The notes under the pieces are model-generated. The model did not search any database. It was not told where the DNA came from and saw only the letters and a program-made list of their open reading frames with translations. A stretch of 64,000 bases of DNA. It comes from Rhodococcus jostii NBRC 16295. Its GTDB lineage: Bacteria > Actinomycetota > Actinomycetes > Mycobacteriales > Mycobacteriaceae. Shown piece by piece: positions 30,929-39,259 of this stretch. The stretch lies in assembly GCF_001894825.1 (NCBI RefSeq), contig NZ_BCWY01000002.1, positions 62,001-126,000 on the forward strand, written 5' to 3'. How positions within the stretch are numbered: position 1 is the first letter of the stretch; the number at the start of each line of letters is the position of its first letter. The position numbers were made by a program, and so were the translations under genes.

Positions 30929-32185
30929 GTGGCGCAGCCCAATCTTCCAGAGGGTTTCGACTTCACCGACCCGGACATCTACGCAGAGCGCATCCCCTAT
31001 CAGGAGTTCGCCGAACTGCGGAAGACTGCGCCGATCTGGTGGAACCCGCAGCCGCCGGAGATCGGTGGCTTCCACGACGACGGCTACTGGGTCGTCAGCA
31101 AGCTCGAGGACGTCAAGGAGGTGTCGCGGCGCAGCGACGTCTTCTCCACACACGAGAACACCGCGATCGTGCGCTTCGCCGACGACATTCCGCGCGAGAA
31201 CATCGAGATGCAGCGCTTCATCCTCATCAACAAGGACGCTCCCGAGCACACCAAGCTCCGCAAACTCGTCTCCCGCGGCTTCACGCCCCGTGCGATCAAC
31301 AGCCTGCGCGAAGAACTCACCGAGCGCGCCGAGAAGATCGTGAAGGCCGCCGCCGAATCGGGTGCCGGCGACTTCGTCACCCAGGTGGCGTGTGAACTTC
31401 CGCTGCAGGCGATCGCCGAACTGCTGGGTGTGCCGCAGGAAGATCGCCTGAAAGTGTTCGACTGGTCGAACCAGATGACGGGCTACGACGACCCCGAACT
31501 GGACATCGATCCGCAGGCCGCGTCGATGGAGATCCTCGGCTACGCGTATCAGATGGCGGACGAGCGCAAGAAGTGCCCCGCCGAAGACATCGTCACGACG
31601 CTGATCGAAGCGGACATCGATGGAAATGAGCTTTCTCCCGAGGAATTCGGCTTCTTCGTGATCTTGCTGGCGGTCGCCGGCAACGAGACCACCCGCAATG
31701 CGATCACACACGGCATGATGGCGTTCCTGGACCATCCCGATCAGTGGGAGCTCTACAAGAAGGAACGTCCCAAGACGGCGGCCGACGAGATCGTCCGGTG
31801 GGCGACCCCTGTCAACTCGTTCCAGCGCACCGCACTGGAAGACACCGAACTCGGCGGAGTGCAGATCAAGAAGGGGCAGCGAGTCGTAATGCTCTATGGC
31901 TCCGCCAATTTCGACGAGGACGCGTTCGAGAACCCGGAGAAGTTCGACATCATGCGGGAGAACAACCCGCACGTCGGCTTCGGCGGCACCGGCGCCCACT
32001 TCTGCCTCGGGGCCAACCTCGCGCGACTCGAGATCGACCTGATCTTCAATGCGATTGCGGATCACCTGCCCGATATCAGTAAGCTGGGAGATCCGCGGCG
32101 GTTGCGCTCGGGCTGGCTCAACGGTATCAAGGAGTTTCAGGTCGATTACAAGACTGCGTCAGGCGGTTGCCCGGTCAGACACTGA
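30929..32185 (+). CDS. cyp125: CYP125, steroid C26/C27 monooxygenase
   Basis: A 418-residue P450. I-helix AVAGNETTRNA, ExxR in AADEIVRW, heme loop FGGTGAHFCLGANLARLEI. With fadA5 and ddn diverging beside it, the identification as CYP125 is firm; CYP125 oxidises the sterol side-chain terminus to the carboxylic acid in the first step of side-chain degradation. GTG 30929 follows CAGGAG by seven bases; a start at 30899 has no site. An intrinsic-type hairpin lies at 32197-32238. The ferredoxin at 48246 may be a redox partner. Confidence 0.94.
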   Translation: MAQPNLPEGFDFTDPDIYAERIPYQEFAELRKTAPIWWNPQPPEIGGFHDDGYWVVSKLEDVKEVSRRSDVFSTHENTAIVRFADDIPRENIEMQRFILINKDAPEHTKLRKLVSRGFTPRAINSLREELTERAEKIVKAAAESGAGDFVTQVACELPLQAIAELLGVPQEDRLKVFDWSNQMTGYDDPELDIDPQAASMEILGYAYQMADERKKCPAEDIVTTLIEADIDGNELSPEEFGFFVILLAVAGNETTRNAITHGMMAFLDHPDQWELYKKERPKTAADEIVRWATPVNSFQRTALEDTELGGVQIKKGQRVVMLYGSANFDEDAFENPEKFDIMRENNPHVGFGGTGAHFCLGANLARLEIDLIFNAIADHLPDISKLGDPRRLRSGWLNGIKEFQVDYKTASGGCPVRH

Positions 32186-32196
32186 CCCCCCTGATT

Positions 32197-32238
32197 CAGC
32201 GGCGTCGGAGGGCACCCTCATCCTCTCCGACGCCGCTG
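32197..32238. terminator. Hairpin after cyp125
   Basis: Perfect 14-bp arms CAGCGGCGTCGGAG (32197-32210) and CTCCGACGCCGCTG (32225-32238) around 14 bases, followed by TTCTCCTT. It begins 11 bases after the cyp125 stop, consistent with a terminator, and ends 35 bases before the next ATG. Confidence 0.7.
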
Positions 32239-32273
32239 TTCTCCTTCGGTCCGAGGAAGGGTGGGAGCAGATC

Positions 32274-33527
32274 ATGACATTGCAGTCCACCGTCCACGAC
32301 CTGGGTGCCGGTTTCCCGGCGCCGGGAGACCCGGCCGTGACCGCGGCCCTGGGCGCGTTCCTTCGGCGCCGCGACCCCGCACCTCGCCTGCTCGGCTTCG
32401 GGGAGCCCATGCACGGGGAGGAGGTATTTCTCCGGCTGCGCAATCAGATGTTCCAGTACCTCGTCGAACACGAGGGCTACCGGTCCATCGCGCTCGAAAG
32501 CAGTTGCCTGAAGGGGCTGCTCGTCGACGCCTTCGTGCGCGGCGGGACGGATCACACGCTCGACCACGTCATGGTCCACGGTTTCAGTCACGGATTCGGA
32601 GAGTCCCGGGCCAATCGCGACCTGGTCCGGTGGATGGCCGAGTACAACCGTCGACGCGGGCCGGAGGATCACCTCCGATTCTTCGGATTCGACGCCCCCA
32701 TCGAGATGACGTCCGCCGACAGTCCCCGGCAGGCCCTGATCTTCGTCGACACCTACCTGCGGTCCCACCTCGACGAGCAGGATCTGCCCTGCACTCCGGA
32801 CCGGATCTCCGCACTGATCGGCGACGACGGCCGCTGGAGCAACCCGGCCGTCGCCATGGACCCGACCCAGGCCGTCGGTGCCACCCCCGAGGCCGTCGAG
32901 TTGCGTCTCATCGCCGACGACCTCCGGACCCTGCTCGCCGCGCAGGCGCCTCGCCTCCTGGCCGCAGGCGCGCGAGACGACTTGTGGGAGGCCGAGCTTC
33001 ACGGTCGCGTCGCCACGCGCCTGCTCGGCTATCACGCCGGCATGGCAGAGAATTCCCCACGCCGCATTGCCCGGCTCCTGGGAATCCGCGACACTCTCAT
33101 GGCCGACAACCTGTCCGCGCTGGTGCAGAGGGAGGCCGACCGGGGCCCGACGTTCGTCTTCGCCCACAACGGTCATCTGCTGAGGGGCGAAACCCACTGG
33201 GATCTCGCCGGACTGCATCTGCGCTGGTGGTGCGCCGGCGCCCACCTGGACGTGCGGTTCGGCGACGCCTACACGGTCATCGGTTCGGCCGTCGGGGAGG
33301 CGCCGGGCCACGGCATCGGACCCCCGCCACCCGGCACCCTCGAGGACGGGCTCTTCGCGGTCGGGGAGAGCTGTCTGGTGCCGGCCGCGACGGTGGCGCG
33401 CAGTATCGGAGGAACGGAGAAGCGTGCCGATGCGTCGGGCAACTCCACGTACTTCCCGCTGGACCCCGGCCTCGGCGAACTCGACGCCGTCCTGTTCGTC
33501 CGGCGCATCGACGATGCCGACGGGTGA
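32274..33527 (+). CDS. Erythromycin esterase-family protein
   Basis: A 417-residue protein of the erythromycin esterase/EreA fold. LLGFGEPMHGEEVFLRLRN near residues 40-58 holds the first catalytic Glu/His, RSIALESSCLKG the second acidic site, and FAHNGHLLRGETHW the later His cluster. Members of the family hydrolyse macrolide lactones, but many chromosomal relatives have unknown substrates. ATG 32274, GGGAG upstream. It sits after cyp125 but beyond a hairpin, so it is probably separate. A role in lactone opening of a steroid is conceivable but is inference; macrolide resistance is the alternative. Confidence 0.75.
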   Translation: MTLQSTVHDLGAGFPAPGDPAVTAALGAFLRRRDPAPRLLGFGEPMHGEEVFLRLRNQMFQYLVEHEGYRSIALESSCLKGLLVDAFVRGGTDHTLDHVMVHGFSHGFGESRANRDLVRWMAEYNRRRGPEDHLRFFGFDAPIEMTSADSPRQALIFVDTYLRSHLDEQDLPCTPDRISALIGDDGRWSNPAVAMDPTQAVGATPEAVELRLIADDLRTLLAAQAPRLLAAGARDDLWEAELHGRVATRLLGYHAGMAENSPRRIARLLGIRDTLMADNLSALVQREADRGPTFVFAHNGHLLRGETHWDLAGLHLRWWCAGAHLDVRFGDAYTVIGSAVGEAPGHGIGPPPPGTLEDGLFAVGESCLVPAATVARSIGGTEKRADASGNSTYFPLDPGLGELDAVLFVRRIDDADG

Positions 33528-33537
33528 TCCGAAACGC

Positions 33538-33951
33538 TCAGACCTTGCGCAGGGTCTTCATCGCCCGCTCGACTTCCCAGAAGGCCCGCAGCGACGTGAT
33601 CTTGCCCTCGTCGTTCACTCGGTAGACGAACACGCCCTCGGCGTCGATCTGCGATCCCGCCACCGTGGACCGGATGGTCCCGATGTTCACGTTCTCGTTG
33701 CCGCAGACCAGTGAATCGGTGATGAGGAACTCGAGCGATTCGGTGGTCGCGATCGTCATGTCGTAGAACCGGGAGATCGCGTCGAGGCCGTGGTGACCCT
33801 TGCCTTCGGGGTCGAAACCCGAAGGGCCGACGGGATCTTCCACGCAGGCGTCCTCGGCGAACAGGGCCAGCCACTCGTCCTTGCGCCTGCCGCTGGCCGC
33901 CTCTCGGGACGCCTGCCCGGCGAGGCGGGCGGGATGGTCGGTCGTCGTCAT
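33538..33951 (-). CDS. NTF2/SnoaL-like protein at the end of the ltp operon
   Basis: A 137-residue SnoaL-like protein: DEWLALFAEDACVEDPVGPS near residues 28-47, then YDMTIATTESLEFLITDSLV and a FRAFWEVERAM-type C-terminus (here SLRAFWEVERAMKT). ATG 33951 has AGGGG upstream; a GTG six bases earlier is also possible. It comes ten bases downstream (in gene order) of the LLM gene stop at 33962, and converges with the esterase. NTF2-like proteins can be steroid isomerases; I see no firm evidence for catalysis here. Similar in type to 60177. Confidence 0.75.
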   Translation of the reverse strand: MTTTDHPARLAGQASREAASGRRKDEWLALFAEDACVEDPVGPSGFDPEGKGHHGLDAISRFYDMTIATTESLEFLITDSLVCGNENVNIGTIRSTVAGSQIDAEGVFVYRVNDEGKITSLRAFWEVERAMKTLRKV

Positions 33952-33961
33952 GTCCACACCC

Positions 33962-34825
33962 CTATCCGATGTACTGGTCGGCGAACGTGCGCAGCGAATC
34001 CTGCTTGGCCTCGAGTGGTCCGTCGAAGCCGATGCCGTCGAACACCCACGGGACCACGATCGTGTCGGTCACCCCGGCACCCGCCAACTCGGCGTAACCG
34101 TCCTTCCCGAAACGGTCGATGCAGACGGTCTGGATCTCGTACGGCAGATCGGCCCGGCCGTATTCCTTCCGGAGTTCCCGCAATCGAGCGATGACCTGGA
34201 CGAGATCGTCGAACTTGATCATCGCGGACGTCCAGCCGTCGCCCACCCGCGCGGCGCGGCGCAGGGCGACGTCGGTGTGCCCGCCGACGTAGAACGGCAC
34301 CGGTTTCGTCGGCGCCGGGCTCATCTGCAGGCGGTCGAAGTCGTAGAACTCACCGTGATACTCGACCATCCCGCCGGCGAGAATCAGCTTGATGACGTCG
34401 ATCATCTCGTCGACGCGGGCGCCGCGTTTCGCGTACGGCACTCCGCACCATTCGAATTCCTCGGGTGCCCAGCCGATCCCGACGCCGAAGCCGAACCGGT
34501 TACCGATGAGGTTGGCCACCGATCCCACCTGGCGAGCGAGGAGCACCGGGTTGCGGGAACCCAGTTTGAGGACCTGGGTGTAGAACTCGATCTTCGACGT
34601 CACCGCACCCATCGCGGCCGCCGCGATCAGCGGATCCACCCACGGCGTCTCCTCGTTCCACATCCGTGAGCCGTCCGGTGTGTACGGATAGTCGGCGCTC
34701 TGCTTCTCCATGAAGAACAGCGAGTCGGGGAGTGCGATGGACGAGAATCCGCACTCCTCGGCTGTTTTCGCGAGAGCAGGCAGTTGGTCGAGGGGATTCA
34801 TGGCGATGCCGACGGTGAACTTCAT
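33962..34825 (-). CDS. LLM-class F420-dependent oxidoreductase of the ltp operon
   Basis: A 287-residue LLM protein: MKFTVGIAMNPLDQLPALAK, then GAVTSKIEFYTQVLKLGSRN, a GFGVGIGWAPEEFEW loop and PVPFYVGGHTDVALRRAA. These match the F420-dependent TIM-barrel group. ATG 34825 is 16 bases after the ltp3 stop. It is part of a co-directional run Rv3521-like, ltp4, ltp3, LLM, NTF2. Substrate unknown; C24-branched side-chain catabolism is the best guess from context. Confidence 0.84.
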   Translation of the reverse strand: MKFTVGIAMNPLDQLPALAKTAEECGFSSIALPDSLFFMEKQSADYPYTPDGSRMWNEETPWVDPLIAAAAMGAVTSKIEFYTQVLKLGSRNPVLLARQVGSVANLIGNRFGFGVGIGWAPEEFEWCGVPYAKRGARVDEMIDVIKLILAGGMVEYHGEFYDFDRLQMSPAPTKPVPFYVGGHTDVALRRAARVGDGWTSAMIKFDDLVQVIARLRELRKEYGRADLPYEIQTVCIDRFGKDGYAELAGAGVTDTIVVPWVFDGIGFDGPLEAKQDSLRTFADQYIG

Positions 34826-34841
34826 GGTGATTTCCCCGCTA

Positions 34842-36017
34842 CTAGTTGTTCGGCCGGTCGGATCCGACCACCCACATCGAGAAGTACTGCGAACCGCCGC
34901 CGTAGGCGTGGCCGAGTGCCTTGCGTGCGTCCTTCACCTGGTGATCGCCGGCGCGGTGCATCACCTGCATCGCCGACTCGGCGAATCGGATCATGCCCGA
35001 CGCACCGATGGGATTGGACGACAGCACCCCGCCGGACGCGTTGAGCGGAAGCCGGCCGCCGATGGCCGTCTCGCCCGCCTCGGTCAGCTTCCAGCCCTCA
35101 CCTTCCGCGACGAAGCCCAGATTCTCGAGCCACATCGGCTCGAACCAGGAGAAGGGGACGTAGATTTCGGCCACGTCGATTTCGTCGAGCGGATCCCTGA
35201 TCCCGGCGGCCTTCCACAACGCGGCCGAGGCGTCCCGGCCCGCCTGGGGATTCACCTGGTCGCGTCCGGCGAAGGTGGTGGGTTCGGTGCGCATCGCGGT
35301 GGCATGAATCCACGCGACCTCACGACCGTCGGCGGTGACCTGCTCGGCGGCCTCCTCGTTGCCGATCACCATCGCGCAGGCGCCGTCCGAGGACGGACAG
35401 GTCTCGTCGTAGCGGATGGGGTCCCACAACATCTGCGAGGCCTGGACGGATTCGAGGGTGATGTCGGGCTGCTTGAGGTGGGCGTACGGGTTGAGGCTGC
35501 CGTTCAGCCGGTCCTTCACCGCCACCATCGCACCGATGTGGTCGGGTGCCCCGGACCGCCGGATGTAGGAGCGGACGTGCGGGGCGAAGTATCCGCCCGC
35601 GCCTGCGCCGACCGGCATGTGGAACGGGATGGGGGTGGACAGCGCCCACATGGCGTTCGACTCGGACTGCTTCTCCCACGCCACCGTCAGAACCCGCTTG
35701 TGCACGCCGGACTTCACGAGGCTCGACGCCACCACCGCGGTCGATCCACCGACCGAACCTGCGGTGTGCACGCGCAGCAGCGGTTTGCCGTTGGCGCCGA
35801 GCGCGTCGGACATCGCAAGTTCCGGCATCATCGACCCCTCGAACAGGTCGGGGGCCTTCCCGATCACGACCGCGTCGATGTCGTCCCAGCCCACCCGCGC
35901 GTCTTCCATGGCGCGGTCGATCGCCTCGCGCACCAACCCGGCCATGGACACGTCGTGCCGTTTCGCCACGTAATGGGTCTGACCGGTGCCCAGTACGGCG
36001 GCCAATTGATTCGCCAT
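34842..36017 (-). CDS. ltp3: Ltp3, thiolase-fold steroid aldolase/lyase
   Basis: A 391-residue SCP2/thiolase-like protein, similar in length to Rv3523. It has the thiolase fold (RVHTAGSVGGSTAVVASSLV where the nucleophile loop would be, NPYAHLKQPDIT, LNASGGVLSSNPIGASG, GHAYGGGSQ) but the usual Cys nucleophile region reads TAGSVGG, so it is not a canonical thiolase. In Rhodococcus Ltp3 and Ltp4 have been proposed as aldol-lyases for C24-branched side chains of phytosterols. ATG 36017 shares one base with the ltp4 stop. Probably a heteromer with Ltp4 and the DUF35 partner. Confidence 0.87.
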   Translation of the reverse strand: MANQLAAVLGTGQTHYVAKRHDVSMAGLVREAIDRAMEDARVGWDDIDAVVIGKAPDLFEGSMMPELAMSDALGANGKPLLRVHTAGSVGGSTAVVASSLVKSGVHKRVLTVAWEKQSESNAMWALSTPIPFHMPVGAGAGGYFAPHVRSYIRRSGAPDHIGAMVAVKDRLNGSLNPYAHLKQPDITLESVQASQMLWDPIRYDETCPSSDGACAMVIGNEEAAEQVTADGREVAWIHATAMRTEPTTFAGRDQVNPQAGRDASAALWKAAGIRDPLDEIDVAEIYVPFSWFEPMWLENLGFVAEGEGWKLTEAGETAIGGRLPLNASGGVLSSNPIGASGMIRFAESAMQVMHRAGDHQVKDARKALGHAYGGGSQYFSMWVVGSDRPNN

Positions 36018-37081
36018 CAGTTGCGTCCCTCCAAGACTGCGACCAGATTCTGTTGCAGCACAGCACCACTCGTGGCGTGCGCCAGCGTGCGCCCGGCGTT
36101 GCCGTCCATGATGGCCTTGGCTGCGTAACCTATGCGTTCCAGACCCGCGGCGAACATCGGGTTCCCGCTCAGCGGGCCACCCGAGGGGTTGATCGTCGTC
36201 GCATCGGACAGTCCGATGGCCTCGCGCAGGATCAGTTCCTGATGGGTGAACGGTCCGTGCAGTTCGGCTACGTCGATTCCGCCGACGTCCCCTCCGGTGG
36301 CGGCGCGGGCGGACGCCGTCGTCGACGGTGATACCGTCAGGTCGCGGGCGCCGAAGTTGGGCGAATCGATGCGATGCTCGATGCCGGTGATCCACGCCGG
36401 CCGCCCGCAGAGTTCACGCGCACGGTCGCCGGACGCGAGAACCACGGCGGCGGCGCCGTCCGTGATCGGCGCGCAGTCGTGGGCGCGCAGCGGGTCCGCG
36501 ACGAACGGGCTGGCCAGCAATTCGTTGATGTCCACGTGTCCCGACAGCTGAGTGTTCGGATTGCTCTCCGCCGCGGCCCGGCTGCGGGCGGCCACGGCCG
36601 CCATCTCCTCGGACGTCCACTTCCCGGCGTCCAGCCCGATTCGGGCCTGCAGTCCGGCGAGCGACACCGAGTCCAGGGCGAGCGGGGTGACGAGATAGGG
36701 GTCCAGTTGCATCGAAAGGATCTTGCGGAGGTTGCCCGCCGACGACTTGCCGAAGCCGTAGACCAGCGCGGTATCGACCTCGCCGGTCATGATCTTGATC
36801 CAGGCCTCGTAGAACGCCCAGGCGGCATCCATCTCGACGTGCGACTCGTTGATCGGCGGCACCGCGCCGATCGAGTCGACGGCGGAGATGAAGGAGAACG
36901 AACGGCCCGCCAGGTAGTCCGAGGACCCGGAACACCAGAAACCGATGTCGGACTTGGTGATCCCGAGCTCCTCGTACAGTTGCTGGAAGCAGGGAACCAG
37001 CATCTCGACGCCGTTGGTGGTGCCGGAGGTCTCGCGCACGTGTGGTGCGTGCGCGAACCCGACGACTGCGATATCTGTCAT
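36017..37081 (-). CDS. ltp4: Ltp4, thiolase-fold steroid aldolase/lyase
   Basis: A 354-residue thiolase-like lipid-transfer-type protein, the same length as I recall for Rv3522. Visible features are WCSGSSDYLAGRSFSFIS early on, APITDGAAAVVLASGDRARE, NPSGGPLSGNPMFAAGLER and a final HATSGAVLQQNLVAVLEG. It is the partner of Ltp3 by gene order and pathway. ATG 37081 lies 12 bases after the Rv3521-like stop. The reaction, retro-aldol cleavage of C24-branched side chains, comes from work on Rhodococcus relatives and was not shown here. Confidence 0.87.
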   Translation of the reverse strand: MTDIAVVGFAHAPHVRETSGTTNGVEMLVPCFQQLYEELGITKSDIGFWCSGSSDYLAGRSFSFISAVDSIGAVPPINESHVEMDAAWAFYEAWIKIMTGEVDTALVYGFGKSSAGNLRKILSMQLDPYLVTPLALDSVSLAGLQARIGLDAGKWTSEEMAAVAARSRAAAESNPNTQLSGHVDINELLASPFVADPLRAHDCAPITDGAAAVVLASGDRARELCGRPAWITGIEHRIDSPNFGARDLTVSPSTTASARAATGGDVGGIDVAELHGPFTHQELILREAIGLSDATTINPSGGPLSGNPMFAAGLERIGYAAKAIMDGNAGRTLAHATSGAVLQQNLVAVLEGRN

Positions 37082-37093
37082 TGTGCCGCGCCC

Positions 37094-38074
37094 TTACAGG
37101 TGGTGTTTGAAGGTGTCGTACTCGGCGTCGGGCTCACCCGTCGGCCTGAAGTACTCGATGTTCTCGAGGGTGTAGTCCCACTCCTCGCGGGGCTTCCACT
37201 TGGCCTCCACGCGCATACCCATCCGCACGTCGGCGGCGTCGCAGTCGAGGATCAGATGCAGGAACGCGATGTCCGCGCCGTCGAGCAGCACATAGGCGGC
37301 GACGTACGGCGGCTTGATCCGCTGTCCGAGGAACGGGACGTTGACGATGCAGAACGTGGTGACGATGCCCCTGTCCGGCAGTTCCACCTGCTCCTTCGTC
37401 GGGATGCCGTCGGTGGGGTTCGCGCTGCGCGGCGGGATGTACACCTTGCCGTCCGGTCCGGTGCGCCCGCCGATCAGCTTGCCCGCCTTCAACCCTCGGA
37501 GGTAGTAGCTCTCCTCGGCGGAGGCGGAATGCATGTAGTCGAGGTCGATCGGCGTCGTGACCATCGTGACCGGTTCCGACTCCGTCGACGGCTCGGGTTC
37601 GTTGGTCGACTCCCCGGGCTCGAAGCACACGATGTCCTGGATGCGCCCGACGCGCTCCTCCGCCCATCGCGCCCGGACCCGCATACCCGTGCTCATCCCG
37701 GCGGGGGACGGCACGTCCACGGCGTGAACCAGGGACGTGTCGGCGCCGTCCAGCTTGATCAGGGCCCACGCGAAGGGGGTGGTGAGTGGCTGTCCGGCAA
37801 TCGGTTCCGGCATCCACGTCCAGCTCACCACGGTCCCGGCGTCGGACACCCCGACGAAGTCGGTGAGGGGTTCGGCGGTGTTCGGGTCGAATTCGGGCGG
37901 TGGAACGTAGACGCGTCCGTCCGAGCCGCGGGCGCCGATGACCTTGCGGTCGCGCAGCGCGGTCACGAAGGCTCCGATGGTCGGACCCACCGACCGGGTG
38001 TAGTCGAATTGAAGTTTCAGCGGGGCGCTCAACGGTTTGTTCGAGAATTTTTCGGCCACTGCGCTCTTTCCCAT
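37094..38074 (-). CDS. Tandem DUF35/OB-fold protein (Rv3521-like), partner of Ltp3/Ltp4
   Basis: A 326-residue protein with two copies of the ChsH2/DUF35 module. Copy one is about residues 15-155 (LRDRKVIGARGSDGRVYVPP, then WALIKLDGADTSLVHAV), copy two about 175-320 (LKAGKLIGGRTGPDGKVYIP, then YVLLDGADIAFLHLI). Zinc-finger cysteines typical of many DUF35 proteins are not seen. Such OB-fold proteins bind CoA thioesters as partners of SCP2-thiolase aldolases. ATG 38074 starts the operon toward ltp4 and ltp3; a perfect KstR-like site is 16 bases upstream. Confidence 0.85.
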   Translation of the reverse strand: MGKSAVAEKFSNKPLSAPLKLQFDYTRSVGPTIGAFVTALRDRKVIGARGSDGRVYVPPPEFDPNTAEPLTDFVGVSDAGTVVSWTWMPEPIAGQPLTTPFAWALIKLDGADTSLVHAVDVPSPAGMSTGMRVRARWAEERVGRIQDIVCFEPGESTNEPEPSTESEPVTMVTTPIDLDYMHSASAEESYYLRGLKAGKLIGGRTGPDGKVYIPPRSANPTDGIPTKEQVELPDRGIVTTFCIVNVPFLGQRIKPPYVAAYVLLDGADIAFLHLILDCDAADVRMGMRVEAKWKPREEWDYTLENIEYFRPTGEPDAEYDTFKHHL

Positions 38075-38089
38075 GCTCACAACTTCGAG

Positions 38090-38103
38090 TAGAACAGGTT
38101 CTA
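38090..38103. promoter_or_regulatory. KstR-like operator in the Rv3521/Rv3520c-like divergent gap
   Basis: TAGAACAGGTTCTA is a perfect match to TnnAACnnGTTnnA and a perfect inverted repeat apart from the two central bases. It lies 16 bases from the start at 38074 and 51 from the start at 38154, so it may serve both directions. Confidence 0.85.
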
Positions 38104-38153
38104 GTGTTTGTGGCAAGGGTCACTTCTGACGACGGTCGATGCGGAGGCACAGG

Positions 38154-39191
38154 ATGAAGCTCGGGTTGCAACTGGGATACTGGGGCGCACAGCCACCGGC
38201 AAACGCCCCGGAGTTGATCGCCGCCGCCGAAGCCGAAGGATTCGACGCCGTCTTCGCCGCCGAATCGTGGGGTTCCGACGCCTTCACCCCCCTCGCCTGG
38301 TGGGGTTCGCGCACCGACCGCGTCCGTCTGGGCACGTCCGTCGTGCAGATCTCCGCCCGCACACCCACCAGTACCGCCATGCACGCCCTCACTCTCGACC
38401 ACCTCAGCGGCGGCCGGGCGATCCTCGGCCTCGGCGTGTCCGGGCCGCAGGTCGTCGAGGGGTGGTACGGGCAGCCGTTCACGAAGCCGCTCGCCCGCAC
38501 GCGCGAGTACGTCTCTATCGTCCGCAAGGTGCTGTCGCGGGAGGGTCCTGTCACCAGCGACGGCCCGCACTTCCCGCTGCCCTACACCGGACCCGGCAGC
38601 ACCGGACTGGGCAAACCGCTCAAGCCGATCACCCATCCGCTGCGCGCCGACGTCCCCATCTGGCTCGGCGCCGAAGGTCCGAAGAACGTCGCGCTCACGG
38701 CCGAGATCGCCGACGGCTGGCTCGCCATCTACTACTCGCCCCGCCTCGCGCCCATGTACAACGAATGGCTCGACGAGGGCTTCGCCCGCCCCGGCGCCCG
38801 TCGCAGCCGAGAAGACTTCGAAGTCGCGGCCACCTGCCAGGTCATCGTCACCGACGACCGCGCCGCCGCCATCGCCGGCCTCAAACCGATCACCGCGCTG
38901 TACGTCGGCGGCATGGGCGCCCCCGAACTCAACTTCCACGCCCAGGTCTACACCCGCATGGGCTACGGCGAACAGGTCGAGGAAATCGGCTGCCTCTTCC
39001 GCGCAGGCCGCAAAGACGAGGCCGCCGCCGTCGTCCCCGACGACATGGTCACCGAGACCATGATCATCGGCAACGTCGACGAAGTCCGCGCCGACGTCAA
39101 ACGCTGGGCCGACGCCGGCGTCACCATGCTCCTCGTCTCCTGCCGCGACGCCGACCACGTCCGCGAACTGTCCTCCGCGGTCCTGGGCTGA
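38154..39191 (+). CDS. LLM-class F420-dependent oxidoreductase (Rv3520c-like)
   Basis: A 345-residue LLM protein: MKLGLQLGYWGAQPP, RLGTSVVQISARTPTSTAMH, LSGGRAILGLGVSGPQVVEG and a VPIWLGAEGPKNVALTAE substrate-side loop, typical of the F420-dependent group (MSMEG-type LLM with a GVSGPQ loop). Length and place equal Rv3520c. ATG 38154 has a GCGGAGG site. Divergent from the DUF35-ltp operon across a KstR-like operator. The substrate is not known to me; it has been linked to sterol catabolism by co-regulation. A palindrome follows at 39202-39256. Confidence 0.87.
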   Translation: MKLGLQLGYWGAQPPANAPELIAAAEAEGFDAVFAAESWGSDAFTPLAWWGSRTDRVRLGTSVVQISARTPTSTAMHALTLDHLSGGRAILGLGVSGPQVVEGWYGQPFTKPLARTREYVSIVRKVLSREGPVTSDGPHFPLPYTGPGSTGLGKPLKPITHPLRADVPIWLGAEGPKNVALTAEIADGWLAIYYSPRLAPMYNEWLDEGFARPGARRSREDFEVAATCQVIVTDDRAAAIAGLKPITALYVGGMGAPELNFHAQVYTRMGYGEQVEEIGCLFRAGRKDEAAAVVPDDMVTETMIIGNVDEVRADVKRWADAGVTMLLVSCRDADHVRELSSAVLG

Positions 39192-39201
39192 CCTCCCGCG
39201 G

Positions 39202-39256
39202 CGGGCGAATGTACCTCTCGGCGCCTCAGGTGCGCCGAAAGGTACATTCACCCGGG
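39202..39256. repeat. Family B palindrome, left copy flanking the AbiEi-like gene
   Basis: Arms of 23 bases (39202-39224, 39232-39254) pair with two G-T mismatches around the loop CTCAGGT. The core is GAATGTACCTCTCGGCGC with GCGCCGAAAGGTACATTC. The sequence is about 93 percent identical, loop included, to the copy at 40309-40363 in the same orientation. It sits between the stops of two convergent genes and may act as a terminator. Confidence 0.75.
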
Positions 39257-39259
39257 CGC

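Noticed and set aside
37134-39251. A 705-codon minus-strand open frame
   Set aside because: Antisense to the LLM gene and out of frame with the DUF35 gene; no domain signal.
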